Shown piece after piece: positions 1 to 12,900 of a DNA stretch of 64,000 nucleotides (positions are counted from its first letter, which is position 1; every line of letters begins with the position of its first letter). The DNA is from Membranipora membranacea (taxonomy: Eukaryota > Bryozoa > Gymnolaemata > Cheilostomatida > Membraniporidae). Both the position numbers and the translations under genes were made by a program. The stretch covers positions 23,371,387 to 23,435,386 of the forward strand of contig OU612069.1 of NCBI GenBank assembly GCA_914767715.1, given 5' to 3'. The notes under the pieces were generated by a model that was not told the origin of the DNA, searched no databases, and worked only from the letters and a program-made list of their open reading frames with translations.

Positions 1-3000
1 TTCACAAGCTTTGCAACGATCTCTAGATCTTGACACTTGGAATCATGCTGAATTGTGGAATACCATACCTGATCAACATCCGAGTGGAATACAGGATACG
101 TGGTCATAATAGTCTCTATGGTGGGACCAAACTCCCGAGATTGAGTGGCCCATACTCGTCTTTCCTCAAATGTTTCCATCATGAGCTCATCTCTGCGTGC
201 AGGGCTTGCAGTCTGCAGCTCTTGAACTAAAATTTATTGAGATATTTTTGAAAAATTTCATATTCATATCTTTTGTTTTGTAATTTGCTCACGATCACAT
301 CTCCCACAGCAAAGCCCATAGACAAAATACCAGTTTTCTCTTATTTCTGAATCTCTCCGGCAGTATTATGGTATGGTGAAGGTTTCAAGTGATCTCGTAT
401 TAAAATCTGACCACAACGATTCTAAGCTGTTGCTTCCTATAGCGCCCAAATTAGTTTAATTCATTCGTATTAAGGTTAGAAATAAGCAAGTACCTTTGCT
501 TTCATACGAGGCTGGCATAGGAGGGGGGGCAGGTCTATCGACTACTATGGCTTCAGCAGGAGCTGTCGTCTTTCTCTTGCGCCGTTTGAACTCTTCAGGT
601 AAACCACGATTGGAGTTTTTAAAACAGTCATACACAGACCCTCCTATAGGATATCTGACAAACAGCTCATCCTAAAAGAAACAAAAACAAAAATTCACAC
701 CAGATGAATAGAACATGTTATGATCGTTTTGTTATTGATTAAAAATTGGAAAGACAATCTGACCTTTGTAAAAACATAATTCCATCACAGTTGCCCTTCC
801 ATACAAGAGAGTTGCAGAAGACGAAAGCTTTGCTTTTGAGGACTGATCAGATAATCAATTTTTTTTTCCAATGGAAAATGAAATGACTGTCAATCATTGC
901 ACAAACAACGAAAAAGCTGTTAATAAATATTGTCTAACGATGGGTAGTGGGTGGACTTACATAGGATGGGGATTCCTTGGTGGTCTCTATGTCCCTCATT
1001 GTTGGAAAGTGGTGGAGCAGCTTAGATGCAACAAAACTGATCACATCTGCTACCGGATGTGGTGACTCAAATTTCTTGATGTATTCGACCAACACATATC
1101 TAACGTATATGCGGGTAATCCGCACACGAGGTTTTCGATCCATCCTCTCGTCGCCATCTTCTGTCATCTCCAGGATTCTGGCCTTGAGAAAAGTCCCATG
1201 TAATCTTTCCATTGGCAGCATGTTGAGACTGGAACACTACAGCAAATATGTGAGGATGTCCGTGAGTAGATAAAACATGTTATGGGATGCACAAAAAAAT
1301 AGATTATCAGAAATCATGTATACAATTTAAAGTTGGTTGCAATCACAAGTTCTGTCGCAAACCTAAGAAGTGACAAAGTGCAAAGATACTCAGAACATGC
1401 AGGCAGAATATCTTGACACACCTGATCGTAATTTAAGCTTTGGATGACCAGCCTTTGCATCTGTATGATACATGATGAATATTTTAAAATGTGCAACTGA
1501 GCATACCGGCATACCATTCTGGTTGTCACAATAATTTTCAAGCCAGTGGAAGCCGTTCTTTCAGTTTTTGAGACCCTATGCATGCACTACTTTAAATTTG
1601 TGGGGGCACCTAATTAATGTACGGTTTAACAAGAAAATTAAATCATTGCGTTTTACTTACAAAGGCCAATATATCAGCAGCACAAGGTAGTGAGGTCATT
1701 TTCTGCCGAATCGTGGCAAGGAGTGCAGATTCTGTGTCAGCACCAGAAGTGGAGTTGGACATCCCGACAGGCATGTCATTATTGTCACATTCCTGAAAAA
1801 AAGAATAACAGAGTTGAAGCTAAACATCTCAGCTTTACTGCTATACCCATGAGATAACAAACTGAAATAAATTGCCATGACTGGTTTGAGAAAGCAGAAT
1901 AAAGGAGCTGTGTAGACTGCTTGTTGACTCCCACACCAAACACAATAAGAAATACCAAGCATGTCAAAACTGGCAGGCCTACAGGAATAGATTAAGTCTC
2001 AGTCACAGCCTTGTTCATTGTTGACTGTCAAACCAAACACAATAGCTAAAAACAGGGAGAGAGCCGAAACAAGTACATAACTCAGTGTCATGGGAGTGAA
2101 AATTAAGCAGGCCTACAGCATTGTTTTAAGACATAATCACTGCATTGTTCTTTGTTGGCTGGAACACCAAACACAATAAGAAATACCAAGCATGTCAAAT
2201 CTAGCAGGCCTACAGGAATAGATTAAGTCTCAGTCACAGCCTTGTTCATTGTTGACTGTCAAACCAAACACAATAGCTAAGGACAGGGAGAGAGCCGAAA
2301 CAAGTAAACAACTCATGGACTTGAAAATTAAGCAGGCCTACAGCATTGTTTTAAGACATAGTCACCGCATTGATCAAGGTTGGCTGTCAAACCAAACACA
2401 TAGCTAGGAACATGAATATGGGCCAAAACTAGTAATTATAACATCATGATTTTTCCAGCAAGGTATTGCATAGAAACCAATAGCTGACTATATTACCACC
2501 TTGAAACAACACAAAATATGAATAGCCAGCACATAATATGTGAATGTCAGCATGCATATCTATATTAAATTAGTGCGCTCACATCAATATTATATGAGGA
2601 TAAGAATAGAGAGGAAATTTATCAATATTGCCAGGAAACCAATTTACTATCACCTCGGCAGCGTGAACACAAGTTTTAATCTATGGTGGATAACTAACTT
2701 GTCGGAGAGCAGCGGAATAGCAGCGAAACTTGATGTGCCATAGCTTCAAGAATAAATTATGGTATATGTTTTTTTTCTACAGAGACTCACCTTTTTCTTG
2801 TCTCTCAAGGCCCGAAGCTTAAATTGTACCGCGAGTGTGGCATGAAGTCCCGCGATATCATCGTCCGTTAGGCACTGAAAATTTTCCTCTGTGAGTCCGA
2901 AGGCTGCAAAATATGATGATACTATGATAAGACTGTGAGAAACCTAATGGCATGCAATATCATAATAATGTGAAATCAACTGCTTTACTCTTTAGGCCCC

Positions 3001-4443
3001 CACTGTCTCACCAGCGGCAAGCCTTTGCAACCAAATATACTAGCCAATATGAGTTTTCTGTAGGAAGCAATAAAATTCAGCTAAGCATATATTGCCATGT
3101 GTACATTCATTCCCATGGACCACCCTCTGATTGTCAGGAAACAAAACTCACAATTTATCTATAATAGCATCAGGTTAAATATAACTAGGTAAAAGACTGC
3201 GATAGACGCTTGCTGACATATTATTTGAAATGAAATTGTATCTTACGGAACCAATGAAAATGATTGTGATGTTACTATGTGGCGCAAGAGGTTGTATGCG
3301 TAAAAATTAAATGAGCATGATCTTGTCAAATATTAGGTGAAACAAGAGGCAGGCTAAATTCAATTCACATGATAATGTAGACCTTCTATTTAGCAAAGCT
3401 TTTAGCATAACTTCTCCAACCAACGAAACCTACTAGATTACCTGAATGCATCCTATGATTCTAATCTTATGACATAAAGTCAAGGATGGTTTCAAATCAG
3501 TTGAAATTCCACGAGCAACCAAACAATAATATCCATTGATCATGCTATTAAGTTGAAGCGAGAGGTTGTAATAAAACATAGTCACACTAAGCGTGATTGT
3601 TTCTCAAATATGAGGGCAGCAAGAGGCAGCCTAAATGCCCACAAGATAATTTAGACCTCTAAGTAACAATGATATTGTAATGACTACTCCAATCCACGAA
3701 ACTTACTAGATTACTCCAAATGCATACTAGGATTCCAATTTTATGATACGCTGTCAATAATGGTTTCAATTCTGTGGAGATTCCATGAGCATTAACCAGT
3801 AATATCTATTGATCACCTTATTTAAGAGAATGTTGTGAGAATGTTTAAGAGATGTTGTGGGGCCTTTGCCAACAAATAATTACAAGCATAATCATTCATC
3901 ATGGTAGTTTAAATCAACAAAACCACTAGAGAATTCAAAATACGCCCTCAAATTCTCATTTTTATATTCAACGTCATGATGATCTTATCATGTGACAAGA
4001 ATTAAGCATTTCATAATAATCAAGATAATCAAGCACTAACTGAGCTTTTAAAATATACCCACAGTACACAGTTGAGTTGATATTTGTGAAATAACTTGGT
4101 AACAGGGGTGAATCTTACCATGAGCCTTCTCTTGTACAGTTGTCCCAAATTCATGTAGGAACTTCACTGTGGATAAATCTGCTGTTGCTGCTGCCCGCTG
4201 TGTGGCTGATGAACTGGCACATCTACCAGGTTGAGATTGACTTACAGTAGTTGAGGCTCTTGGTGTTGCACTATCATCTCTGTATGTGGCTAGAATAGCA
4301 TCTAAGTCAGGGGACGTTAATCCAGTATCTGAGGATGACAGTCTCACGTCAGTCAGTGCTGCATAATTCCCATACCCAGCATCAGGAGGATGATTCAGAT
4401 TGTCACTGTTGTCTAATATGTCTCGAGCAAAGCCTGATGCCAT
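1..4443 (-). CDS. SAMD3-like protein, multi-exon, 3' end beyond the window
   Basis: Exons read from splice sites and phase: 4443-4119, 2903-2791, 1792-1661, 1460-1422, 1236-961, 671-494 and 226 to about 69. They join in one frame for about 407 codons with no stop. Residues ~90-146 are SAM-like (VKFLHEFGTTVQEKAH, then LTDDDIAGL). A long block follows with RIYVRYVLVEYIKKF and VASKLLHHFPTMRD, then a basic stretch EEFKRRKRKT, then a TFEERR...TIETIMTTYPVF module. That order matches the sterile-alpha-motif-domain-3-like proteins common in fish and marine invertebrates, as I know the family. The start is the first ATG of exon 1, with stops upstream. Molecular function is unknown; SAM domains usually mediate protein association. 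The last exon could read through its donor at 68, since the frame stays open to base 1. It is divergent from the transposase-like gene starting at 4968. The 39-nt exon is the least certain. Confidence 0.6.
1905..2420. repeat. Intronic tandem repeat, ~231-bp period with ~115-bp subunits
   Basis: Within an intron of the SAMD3-like gene, a block with CACAATAAGAAATACCAAGC recurs at 1941 and 2172, a spacing of 231 bp. Each period is itself two diverged half-units, both carrying GCAGGCCTACAG and a CACAATA segment. The copies differ by scattered substitutions and small indels. No coding potential is seen. Confidence 0.8.
3280..4010. repeat. Intronic repeat, about three ~280-bp diverged copies
   Basis: In the first intron of the SAMD3-like gene, AGAGGCAG(G/C)CTAAAT occurs at about 3348 and 3625. 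It is followed in each by matching text (a CGAAAC(C/T)TACTAGATTAC core, then ATTGATCA). A third, weaker copy runs from about 3840 to 4010. The copies are much more diverged than the repeat at 1905-2420. Confidence 0.65.
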
Positions 4444-4967
4444 AATAATATTAAATTATAATAAATCCTCAATCCAATGCAGCAGAGATAGATATAGTAG
4501 CTCGAATAGTTTGTGTATATAGTTCAATTGTTGCAGGTTTTGTACTCTTCCTGTTCTGTATCACTATTATGCTGAGAATGGTAGCTTTCCCAAAATTCTT
4601 GTCCCTTTTAAACAGTGTAGTACAGTGTACATATTCAATCCACTCAGCCATCCAACAACATTTCTAATTTTAAATACTGGCAACAGGATATATAGCCTCA
4701 GCTTATTATTCTTATACAAAATACGGGCACTATAGATAATCCGCTATGATACAATTGATATAATCAAGAGCTATTAGTGCTTAGCCAATGAAAACGGAGC
4801 AATTAACTTTTGTATTGGCTAGTAGATTCAGCTAGTCACCTGTATTTGATGAGTGTGTGGGACCAGCACACAAGGTTTTAGAGAGTGTATCTAAATTGAT
4901 TCTCATTACATCAACTGTTGGGAGTTTAATTAGTTGCATTTGAATGTGTAAGATATAGCTTATAGTA
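4444..4967. promoter_or_regulatory. 524-bp intergenic region between two divergent starts
   Basis: This is the only sequence between the first ATG of the minus-strand SAMD3-like gene and the first ATG of the plus-strand transposase-like gene. Both transcripts therefore probably start here, or their 5' UTRs overlap. A CCAAT-type sequence is visible (AGCCAATGAAAACGG near 4784). No clear TATA box is fixed in position for either gene. A bidirectional promoter is inferred from the layout, not shown. Confidence 0.4.
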
Positions 4968-7900
4968 ATGGGTATTCCCTGTAACTACTGTAAACTGATC
5001 CTAACAAGAGAATCAGCAGCTGGAAGTCAGTTTCTACGTCACATCAAACTCTTTCATAGCGGTCCTTGGACAGATTTTGAGCGAGCACCACACATTCATC
5101 CATTGGTAAGTTCTTTTTCCTTGTAGTATTTGCCAAATATACAAGTATTTTTTGTATATCACTCAGGGTGTCAACAAGGGCACCTGAGCTGAGATATCTG
5201 CATGTTATTTCCTGTCTTGACCTGCTTCATTCATAGTCGATGACTGCCCCCTCCCCATCTACTACTAACAGCCAAGCTTGCTTAGCTTCTCAAGATATAC
5301 TCTACCAGATGATGTAAGGTGGTCACTTTGAAATGGATATAAGGTATCACAGTCAATTTGTTGCTTGTAACACCACATGCCTATGTAAGTCATGTACCTC
5401 ATCTTATTTATTTAGGTTTGTGGAGTGTGTAAGTGGAGATGTACAACAAACGCCAGAGACTATTCGAAACATATTAATCATCATACTAATGGTACCAATC
5501 CTGTCAAAGTTCCCATATACCACCGCATAGACTCGAATCCTACTGGTAAGAATACCTCTAAATATTCGTCCTTGATGTTGTATGTGCAAATAAAAGCTAA
5601 AATATCCCTCATTTTCTCTGTTAGCTAACTGTCATTATTCACCCACAAAATATGTCAAAGAAGGCTTGGGTATAATTTGGCAACATAGACTCAATAACAA
5701 ACCTAGTCAGGGAACTATATAGAGCTGAAAAAGGCACTTAATGATGAGTGAGGTTACGACATTGGATTGTGTAGAAGTTTGAAAATTGTTTTACATTCAG
5801 CAGTATCTTGTCATCCAAAAAATTATCTTGCAAGATGATTACTAACATCAAACTGTCCAGGACGAGCTGCTTACTGTATTGCAACTTTAAAACACGAAAT
5901 CCGATCAAAGTTATCAACAGCAAATCCGGTTTGTGGACCGGGACTCAATAATGGCACCAATTCACAATTCAATGTCGTAGCATCACCCACAATTAAGTGC
6001 ATCGATGCTAATTGCCCATGTAGTGCCCTGTCTAGGTATACTATTAATAATGTATGTATGTATGGCAACTTTTATGTTATCAATATTTGTAGAAGTAGTT
6101 CTCAATCTGAATGACATCAATGAACCTTATGGAAATGATGAGTTAACACAGCTGGATACACCCGTAGGAGTCACAGATGGTAAGTTTATTATGCTTACCG
6201 GAACTGGTTCACAAGGTCTTTCAGATTTAGAGGAAGTATTTAGGGAAGCATAAAAGAACCGTATTATTCGTATTTTCCATCAGTGATTATACATATGTAG
6301 ATCCGCTGATCTCTTTGGTTTCTATGTACTTCATACCCTACATTGAGTTGTCAAATATTTATTAATGCAGAGGAACTTTCTGATTTGGACATTGATGATG
6401 ACGGTGAGATTGACTCTGAGGCGTCTCAAATACTTGATTCTGACATTTTGGGTGAGTCCTAGAGGAAAATACCTGACGCACCAGAAGCACAAGCTGCTTT
6501 TGTAGGGTTGAAGGACCGCCTGTTCCTTTAAGCTTGATCAAAAGTATTGCTTGAGCATTTATAAGGCAACTTGTCTGATTCTTGTTACTGGAGTTTCAAT
6601 CAATGTACCTTACAGGCTAATGCGGTGATTGTAAGTTTGAGATTGTGTCGTCAGACTTCGACATTTATAGCTTGTATAATACTTATATGTTTGGTCTTGT
6701 TCAGATCAGGATGACGATGTAGACGAACTCAATGAAATACTACCAGAAGCAAAAACTGCAGAGACTGCAGTTGAGAGGTAACTGATTTGATGATAAACCT
6801 AGGAGTTTGACTGTAGCCTGCAAGTCATTTAGCCTGTACTTCTCTCTATGATAACACAATTGCTACTACACAATTCAATGCTGTCCTGTTATCAACAATG
6901 ATGCACCTCATTACTCATAGCTAAATAACATATAGGTTCATAATAATGGAGTTTATGGAGGTAACATATGTTATGAGTATACAGTATAGTAGCTCAAGAC
7001 AATCATCACATAGTGTTGTCCCCTCTCTGAAGTTAAGTTCAATGAGGAAATAACTCCAGCGCAAAATACCTCAATAAGAAAGAATGTTTGCAGTTATGGT
7101 TGTAGTTAGGAAACATTCAGTTATAGGTTCATCAACATAGTCCAGGGCTCAGGCTGTGTGCTATCCATAACCAGGGCAAATTATTTGTTAAGATACTCTA
7201 GTCTTAGCCATACTTTTTTTAACTATAGATATGTGATGGAGCTGTACACTAATGGCACCATTACTACAAAGACCATCCAGACTTCAGTGAGTGCAACACA
7301 ATCGATTGTTGAGACAACAGTTGGTGAACTTCATTCCGAGTTTGATGAGCTGGTTGAGATGTTGCCTAAAGACCTTACTCCTACCATCTATGCCAAAATT
7401 CAGTCTCTCAACAAATCATATGATATCAAGAAGAAACTCTTTCGTGGGCTTGAGACTGAGCATCAAAGACGTGGTTACCTCCAAGAACGCGGAGCAGTGA
7501 TGCCAAAGTCTTTTGTTATAGGACACATACCTTCCACTAAGGCTGATGGTGGTAGGATTCTTACTCCTGCTACAGCTGAGTACGTCCCCATCGTCGATAC
7601 CCTAATGTTATATAACAGACGTAAGCCTGTGGTTCCTGTTCCAAGCAGGGGTGTACTGCAGTCTTTCAGGGACACAAAAGCATTCCGTGAAAATGAATAC
7701 TACAGTGACAATCCTACAGCATTGCAGCTCACACTATACCATGATGATATTGAAGTTGGCAACCCGCTAGGATCTAGAGCAGGCATCCATAAACTGACAA
7801 TGTTTTACATAGCTGTAGATGGGTTTTATGATGGAAAGCTGAACAACATTCACCTTGCACTCATATGCCATGCTTCCGACCTCTCACGATTTGGCTATAA

Positions 7901-10049
7901 ACCCATCCTGAAACCCCTCATTGAAGATCTGGAAATGCTAGCACTTGGGGTGAAAGTTCAGGCCAGAGATGGAAATGAGTATATTGTGCAGGCGCGCCTG
8001 GAGCATATCAGTGCTGACAACCTAGCTGCCAACCAAATTATGGGGTTCAACAGAAGCTTCAGCAAAGGTCACTATTGCCGTTTCTGCTACGCTAATGCTG
8101 ACATATGTTCACAAATGGTATGCCAAGACAGTACTTTGTTGAGGTCAGCAACTAACCATCGCCTTGATGTGGAGTTTGTTGAAGCTGACACTAGCTTTAG
8201 CAAGAGAACTGGTGTTAGAGAGCGGTCTGCCCTCGATGACATATCCTACTATTCTCTCCTCGACAGCACAGTACCAGATGTAATGTATGTACAGTTTATT
8301 TCATCCAAATATACATTTGCATATCATTTGCTTGATCAATGTATACTGCTGTAAGCATATCATGTCGCAGGCGGACATGACCTAGCATTTGTTGTTATTC
8401 ATGTTGCTGTATAGTTGTATGCATCACTTATTGACTGTGAGGTAGATGGGAATCCTATTGTGTTGCAGGCATGATTTCTTAGAAGGTATAGGACCGAAAG
8501 AGATCAGACTGGTGTTGCAGCAGCTTGTTTCTGAGAAGCATATAACTCTGGCAGAACTCAATGACCGTATAATGACATTTGATTATGGGTAAGATGAGTT
8601 GGATTGCACAAACACTTGACGATTGGTTCATCCATCTTCAATCCTGTAATGTGTTTCTGACTGCAATCTTGATTATGGTACCTCACTTCTTGTACTCATA
8701 GTACTGTTTCCCATTCCAGCGAACATGAGAAAAAGAATCGACCATCTCTACAGATCAGTTTAGACTCGATGAAACAAACAGCTACGCAGCTATGGTGCCT
8801 GATACGATTCTTACCACAACTCATAGGTCACAAGGTAATTACTAAGTTTTCCTGCATCAATTTGGCATATCAAATGAAGTTCAATCTCAACTTTTATGGA
8901 ATGCCTACAGTTATCGCTCAAAACCAGATCCTCCGGCTGTACTGACCCATCAAAAACTTGCAAATAATGTTGATAGTAATTTATCATATTAGCTGAAATT
9001 TTATTACAGGACTATACCATTATCAATGTTATACAGGTACCCAAGGGCCACAGCGCATGGCAGGTCTTTCTTTCATTGAGGCAGATTATGGACTTAGTGT
9101 TCTCACCTGTCATTACCGAAGCAGCAACACGCACTCTTGGAGGTTTGATCGAGGAACATCATTCCCTGTTCCTGGAGGTAAATGGATTATTTTCATTGAG
9201 TTTAACCCTTTTATTTGTGTAAGTTATTGTTATTACCAAGAACCAAGTCTCTCCATATAGTATTAAGTACGCAGCTTGCGAATAAGACTGTGTTGAACCA
9301 CACACATACTTGCTTCGTGATGTCTCACATGGTGTCACCTCACCCGTACCCTATTTTATGATTCAGGTATTCCCAGATGAGAGGTTTTCCGCTAAAGCAC
9401 ACTGGGTTCTCCATTACCCTGATTTGATAAGACAACACGGTCCACTTATTCACTACTGGTGCATGCGTTTTGAAGGGAAGCACAAACTGGCAAAATCTGT
9501 GACAAGTGTATCATGTAAGTGTTTACAGTGCATGACAACAAGCATTAATTTTGATATCAATATCTGCAATATTGGAACCATCATTGGCATTACTACTTTC
9601 TGATCCAAATTCAAATAACCATTTACAGTGGTGCTCTAAAGAACTGTTAATGACATCTGATTAATTGGTTTGTAGGTAACAGGATGAATGTTCCTTTGAC
9701 AGTCGCAACCAGATACCAGCTCAAGGACAATGCTGATAGAGCCAAACCAAGTACAGTAGTGTCAGATATTAAGGTTGGAAGTGTTATTGTAGTTGGTGTA
9801 TCGCCCGAATACGGTGAACCAGTGTTTGGCAGAGTTAGGGAGTGCCACAAATCGGACAATGTCATCAACTACTCATGCCAGCTTTATGAAAGCCACTTTG
9901 ACTCTCATTATCATGCATTTTGCCTCGACTTCTTATCCACTGCTGTTCTCGTGGTGAGCAGTGATAGACTGCACTACAAGTTGCCTGTTAGTCATGTAAG
10001 AACCAAGTTAAACACGCAACAGTTTTGCTTGAGGCATCACGTAATGTGA
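4968..10049 (+). CDS. C2H2-finger protein with CACTA/tnp2-like DDE transposase core
   Basis: Twelve exons join in frame: 4968-5105, 5416-5545, 5861-6019, 6096-6179, 6371-6451, 6705-6777, 7229-8284, 8469-8588, 8720-8834, 9037-9177, 9367-9514 and 9676-10049. They total 2619 nt, or 872 residues. Two N-terminal C2H2-like motifs (CNYCK...HIKLFH; CGVCKWRC...HINHH) precede an acidic linker. The core follows the order of plant tnp2 (Transposase_21) proteins: DDIEVGNPLG, PLIEDLEMLALGV, ISADNLAANQ with CRFC, PDVMHDFLEGI, then HYPDLIRQHGPLIHYWCMRFE. Candidate catalytic residues are D394/395, D485 and E735. The family is widespread in fish and cnidarians as uncharacterised zinc-finger proteins. Role inferred: transposase or a domesticated derivative. 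The exon 3/4 junction is the weakest. A donor after PVSH (about 9995) with a further exon at 10174-10231 is an alternative 3' end. Confidence 0.7.
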
Positions 10050-10504
10050 ATTATCAGGAATTGTTTGTGCAGATTTGTGTGCAGTGTTGGCATCTTAAAG
10101 ACTAGCTAGCATGGCATTCTCTTGTATCATATCTCGTTTTTCATACTTTGTCTATTATGTAATCAAGTGTCATTAGTATCCTAATGTTGAGGAAGTTATT
10201 GGCTCTGAAAAGCAGGTCATAAACATCAAGGTAAAATTATCTTTTTCCTTTCATAATCAAGGAGACAGAATTCTTTCCATTTTTTGCAAACAGATTGTGA
10301 ATTTTTCTTAATTGGATCAAATAATATGCAGAACTTCATTGGCAATAAATCTCCGTGGTAATCTTATCAAATAGCATTTCACAAATTTGCTAATGTTTCA
10401 AATACTCCCACATCCAATTTCCAACTGAGCCATTCATTAGTTTATAGCCATCTCAGCCTATACCCCCTTTATATTGTATACACCAATTCTATGAAAGGAA
10501 CTTA

Positions 10505-10720
10505 ATCAACGAACATTTAACGATAAGAAAAAAATAATCTTATCAATTCGTCAACATAACGATATCTGACTTATGAAAGGCTGCAAGAAAATCAAAATGC
10601 AATGATACAATCATATCGTTAGTTTGGCGTCATAATGAAATATGTTTGAACTATGTTTGAAGCCAAAATGACGATAATTTTATAATGATTCTTTCAGTTC
10701 GTCAAACTAACGCTATCATT
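10505..10720. repeat. Cluster of ~20-bp motifs in both orientations, possible subterminal repeats
   Basis: Related sites share a core like CGTCAAACTAACGATATC: 10547-10566 (+), 10611-10631 (-) and 10698-10720 (+), with a weaker copy at 10505-10528 (+). They lie a few hundred bases beyond the stop of the CACTA-like gene. CACTA transposons typically carry such subterminal repeats. I could not find a convincing terminal CACTA/CACTG here. Confidence 0.4.
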
Positions 10721-10879
10721 TTTCTGTGTGTACTTATGTGATGATACAGTTTGGGATAAATATTGGAGTCTGTTGCCAATGTTGAATGCTGGCCAATGCA
10801 GTGGTTGATTATTATTTAAGTATTTTGAATAGGGATGTAGCTGATAGTCAGAGGTTAACTTTCTCTTCTGCAGCTTCTT

Positions 10880-11520
10880 TAGTTACCCAAACAGGGGTTC
10901 ATCACAGAGTGTGGTTTTGTTGGTTTTGAGGCGCCTCATTAGTTGTTAAACCTCACCATAGCTCACCGGTGATAGAGAAATTGGTAAGTTAGCACATGAT
11001 GATTGCTCGCCTGCTCTCGTGCCTCCAACTAATGGGAAATATTGGTATAGTTTTTCCGCCATATATTCAGGTGTGTGCCACATATTGTTTATAAAATGAT
11101 GACCTAGTAGGTCTTCTTTGAATTTTCCATCTATTTTGTCTATTTCGCGCCTCCAAGTTCTAGAGGCAACAGCTTGGTTGAGTTTTTCTGCTGCAAAGGA
11201 GATTTTGTTCTTTCGGAGGATGTTTTTCACCAGTTTACTCAGGAATTTCCAACTTTTACTCCTTTTTTCTGGCTGCCTAGCCTTCCTCAGTTATTTAAAG
11301 TCAAAAATGCTCAGTTGTAGTTATCTCCTCCTTACTTTTCCAAAAGCTATCTCCTTCCTACAGTTTTTAATTCAGAATAACCACATTTGGTCACCTGGAT
11401 CGTTAGTCAATCAGCTAACTATTCATTTATCTCTTTCTGCAAAAAACTCCAAATCTGACAAAAAATCTCCAAGTTCGTGTTTTTCTGTTTGGGCAGAACT
11501 ACACTTCGACATGGTAACTC
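10880..11520 (-). pseudogene. Degenerate LINE fragment, endonuclease-RT linker and start of RT
   Basis: On the minus strand, 11230-10946 reads as an open stretch ending YFPLVGGTRAGE...LPISLSPVSYGEV. After an in-frame stop it continues RRLKTNKTTLCDEPLFG. This resembles the region just before the first RT motif in non-LTR retrotransposons, which usually reads L..LKTNK....P..LP. Upstream (11510-11235) the reading frame is broken by several stops. No RT palm or endonuclease follows, so this is a relic. Confidence 0.35.
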
Positions 11521-12295
11521 ACAGAGATCTGGTTTTTTTGGAGCATCAGTTCATCACATTATCTAAATGAGCTTTTGAGGGCATGTTTGAAATATTTTTT
11601 TAACATATTTAAAATTGCGATTTACTTTTTCATTACGGTGTTTATTTCATCCATCAGTGCAGTGGCAATGTTGCGCAAGGCAGTGCAAAGAGCCTATATA
11701 TTTGTAGTTTCTATGCCATTGTGTACAGTTTCAAACAAATTCTAATTGCCTTTTATCAAAGGAGTAGAGCAATTTACAAATGACAATGGAGATGCTATAC
11801 TGAACTTAAACAAAAGAATATTTCTGTTGGTTGATATAAGTTTTCAGTATAGATCGTGGTGACCCATCAGTCACCAATCAAATTCTATCAGAATGGCTAT
11901 AGACCTCAAAATAATTAATATTATTAATATCCCGAAACATGGTTTGGATTTGGCTTTTTCAGTGGATAATGTTCAATGATAGCATTCTCAAACTGCACCC
12001 AAATGTTTGAGCTTAAATTTTACTCGAATGTCATCCCAATATTTTTATTATTGAAAAACACTAATGTAACTATGCTGGATGCGTATAGGATTATGATAAC
12101 TGTGTGTCTGGAGGGCTCACCCTTAATAACACACATGACATTCTATGTGAAATTTTCTGCTGCATTTTCAGTGAGCTGGTTTCTGTATGTTCGGCCTTGG
12201 TGTATCTATCACCATTAAGGAATTGCAGTCCTGAAATAACCATTGGCAGCATTCATGTTACGGTTGAATTTGTACATTTTGTTTAAAAATCGTGC

Positions 12296-12900
12296 CCTGG
12301 GACTGCATCTATACTGCAACAAGTTATAATGTTGTTACTTTTGAGGATTCGGTTAGCCACACAGGTGGGCTGCCTCAATAAACAACAAATCTGAGATGGC
12401 CTCCAAACAAAATTGGAAGCAATTCTTCACGCAGTGCATTGAAACGATCCAAGTACAATTGAGACCTCTGCTGGATGAATATATCAGTTAGAGCAATTAC
12501 AGACATTGTTTTCTCAGAGTAAATTTTCTAATCCCTCAAGAAAATCTTATTTGTAAACAACCAGTGTATTGCAGTCTCTGTGTTTCATTACAGGGAAAGA
12601 CTTTGTTACTGTTGTGCCTTGTTTATCTTTTCCAAAGGATTTAAAGGCAATGTAATTTTAGAATATCAAAACCTGAGGATTACCTTTGTGTCTCAAGACT
12701 TGTTGCTTCTTATGATATTTATGTATTATAGCATTATTACATCAGATTAAAATTGAAGGTTGAATTAAATCAGATGTCTTGTCGCAAGCAACATCCTGGA
12801 GCATAGGCGGCAAAATTTGTTGCCTTAGTGGCCAGGCCGCAATATCTGCGCCAGGTTGCTCTCTGTTTGCAGGCAGGTCGGGGCACACCTGGGTTCCAAC
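12296..12900 (+). repeat. Repeat unit R, first direct copy
   Basis: Begins TGCCCTGGGACTGCATCT and ends near GGTTCCAACCATAGCCC. It is repeated directly at 13280-13860 and, inside the inverted partner, at about 62650-63260 and 61745-62290 on the other strand. Direct repeats around a short spacer could suggest LTR-like ends. I see no primer binding site or polypurine tract, and the spacer is only ~380 bp. Confidence 0.7.

Noticed and set aside
1500-1583. Possible exon reading NGFHWLENYCDNQN on the minus strand
   Set aside because: Its end phase does not fit the next exons, while the 39-nt exon at 1460-1422 keeps the frame exactly.
5628-5720. Possible extra zinc-finger exon after TTCTCTGTTAG
   Set aside because: It opens in the right phase but has no usable donor before the stop, and the exon at 5861 joins directly in phase.
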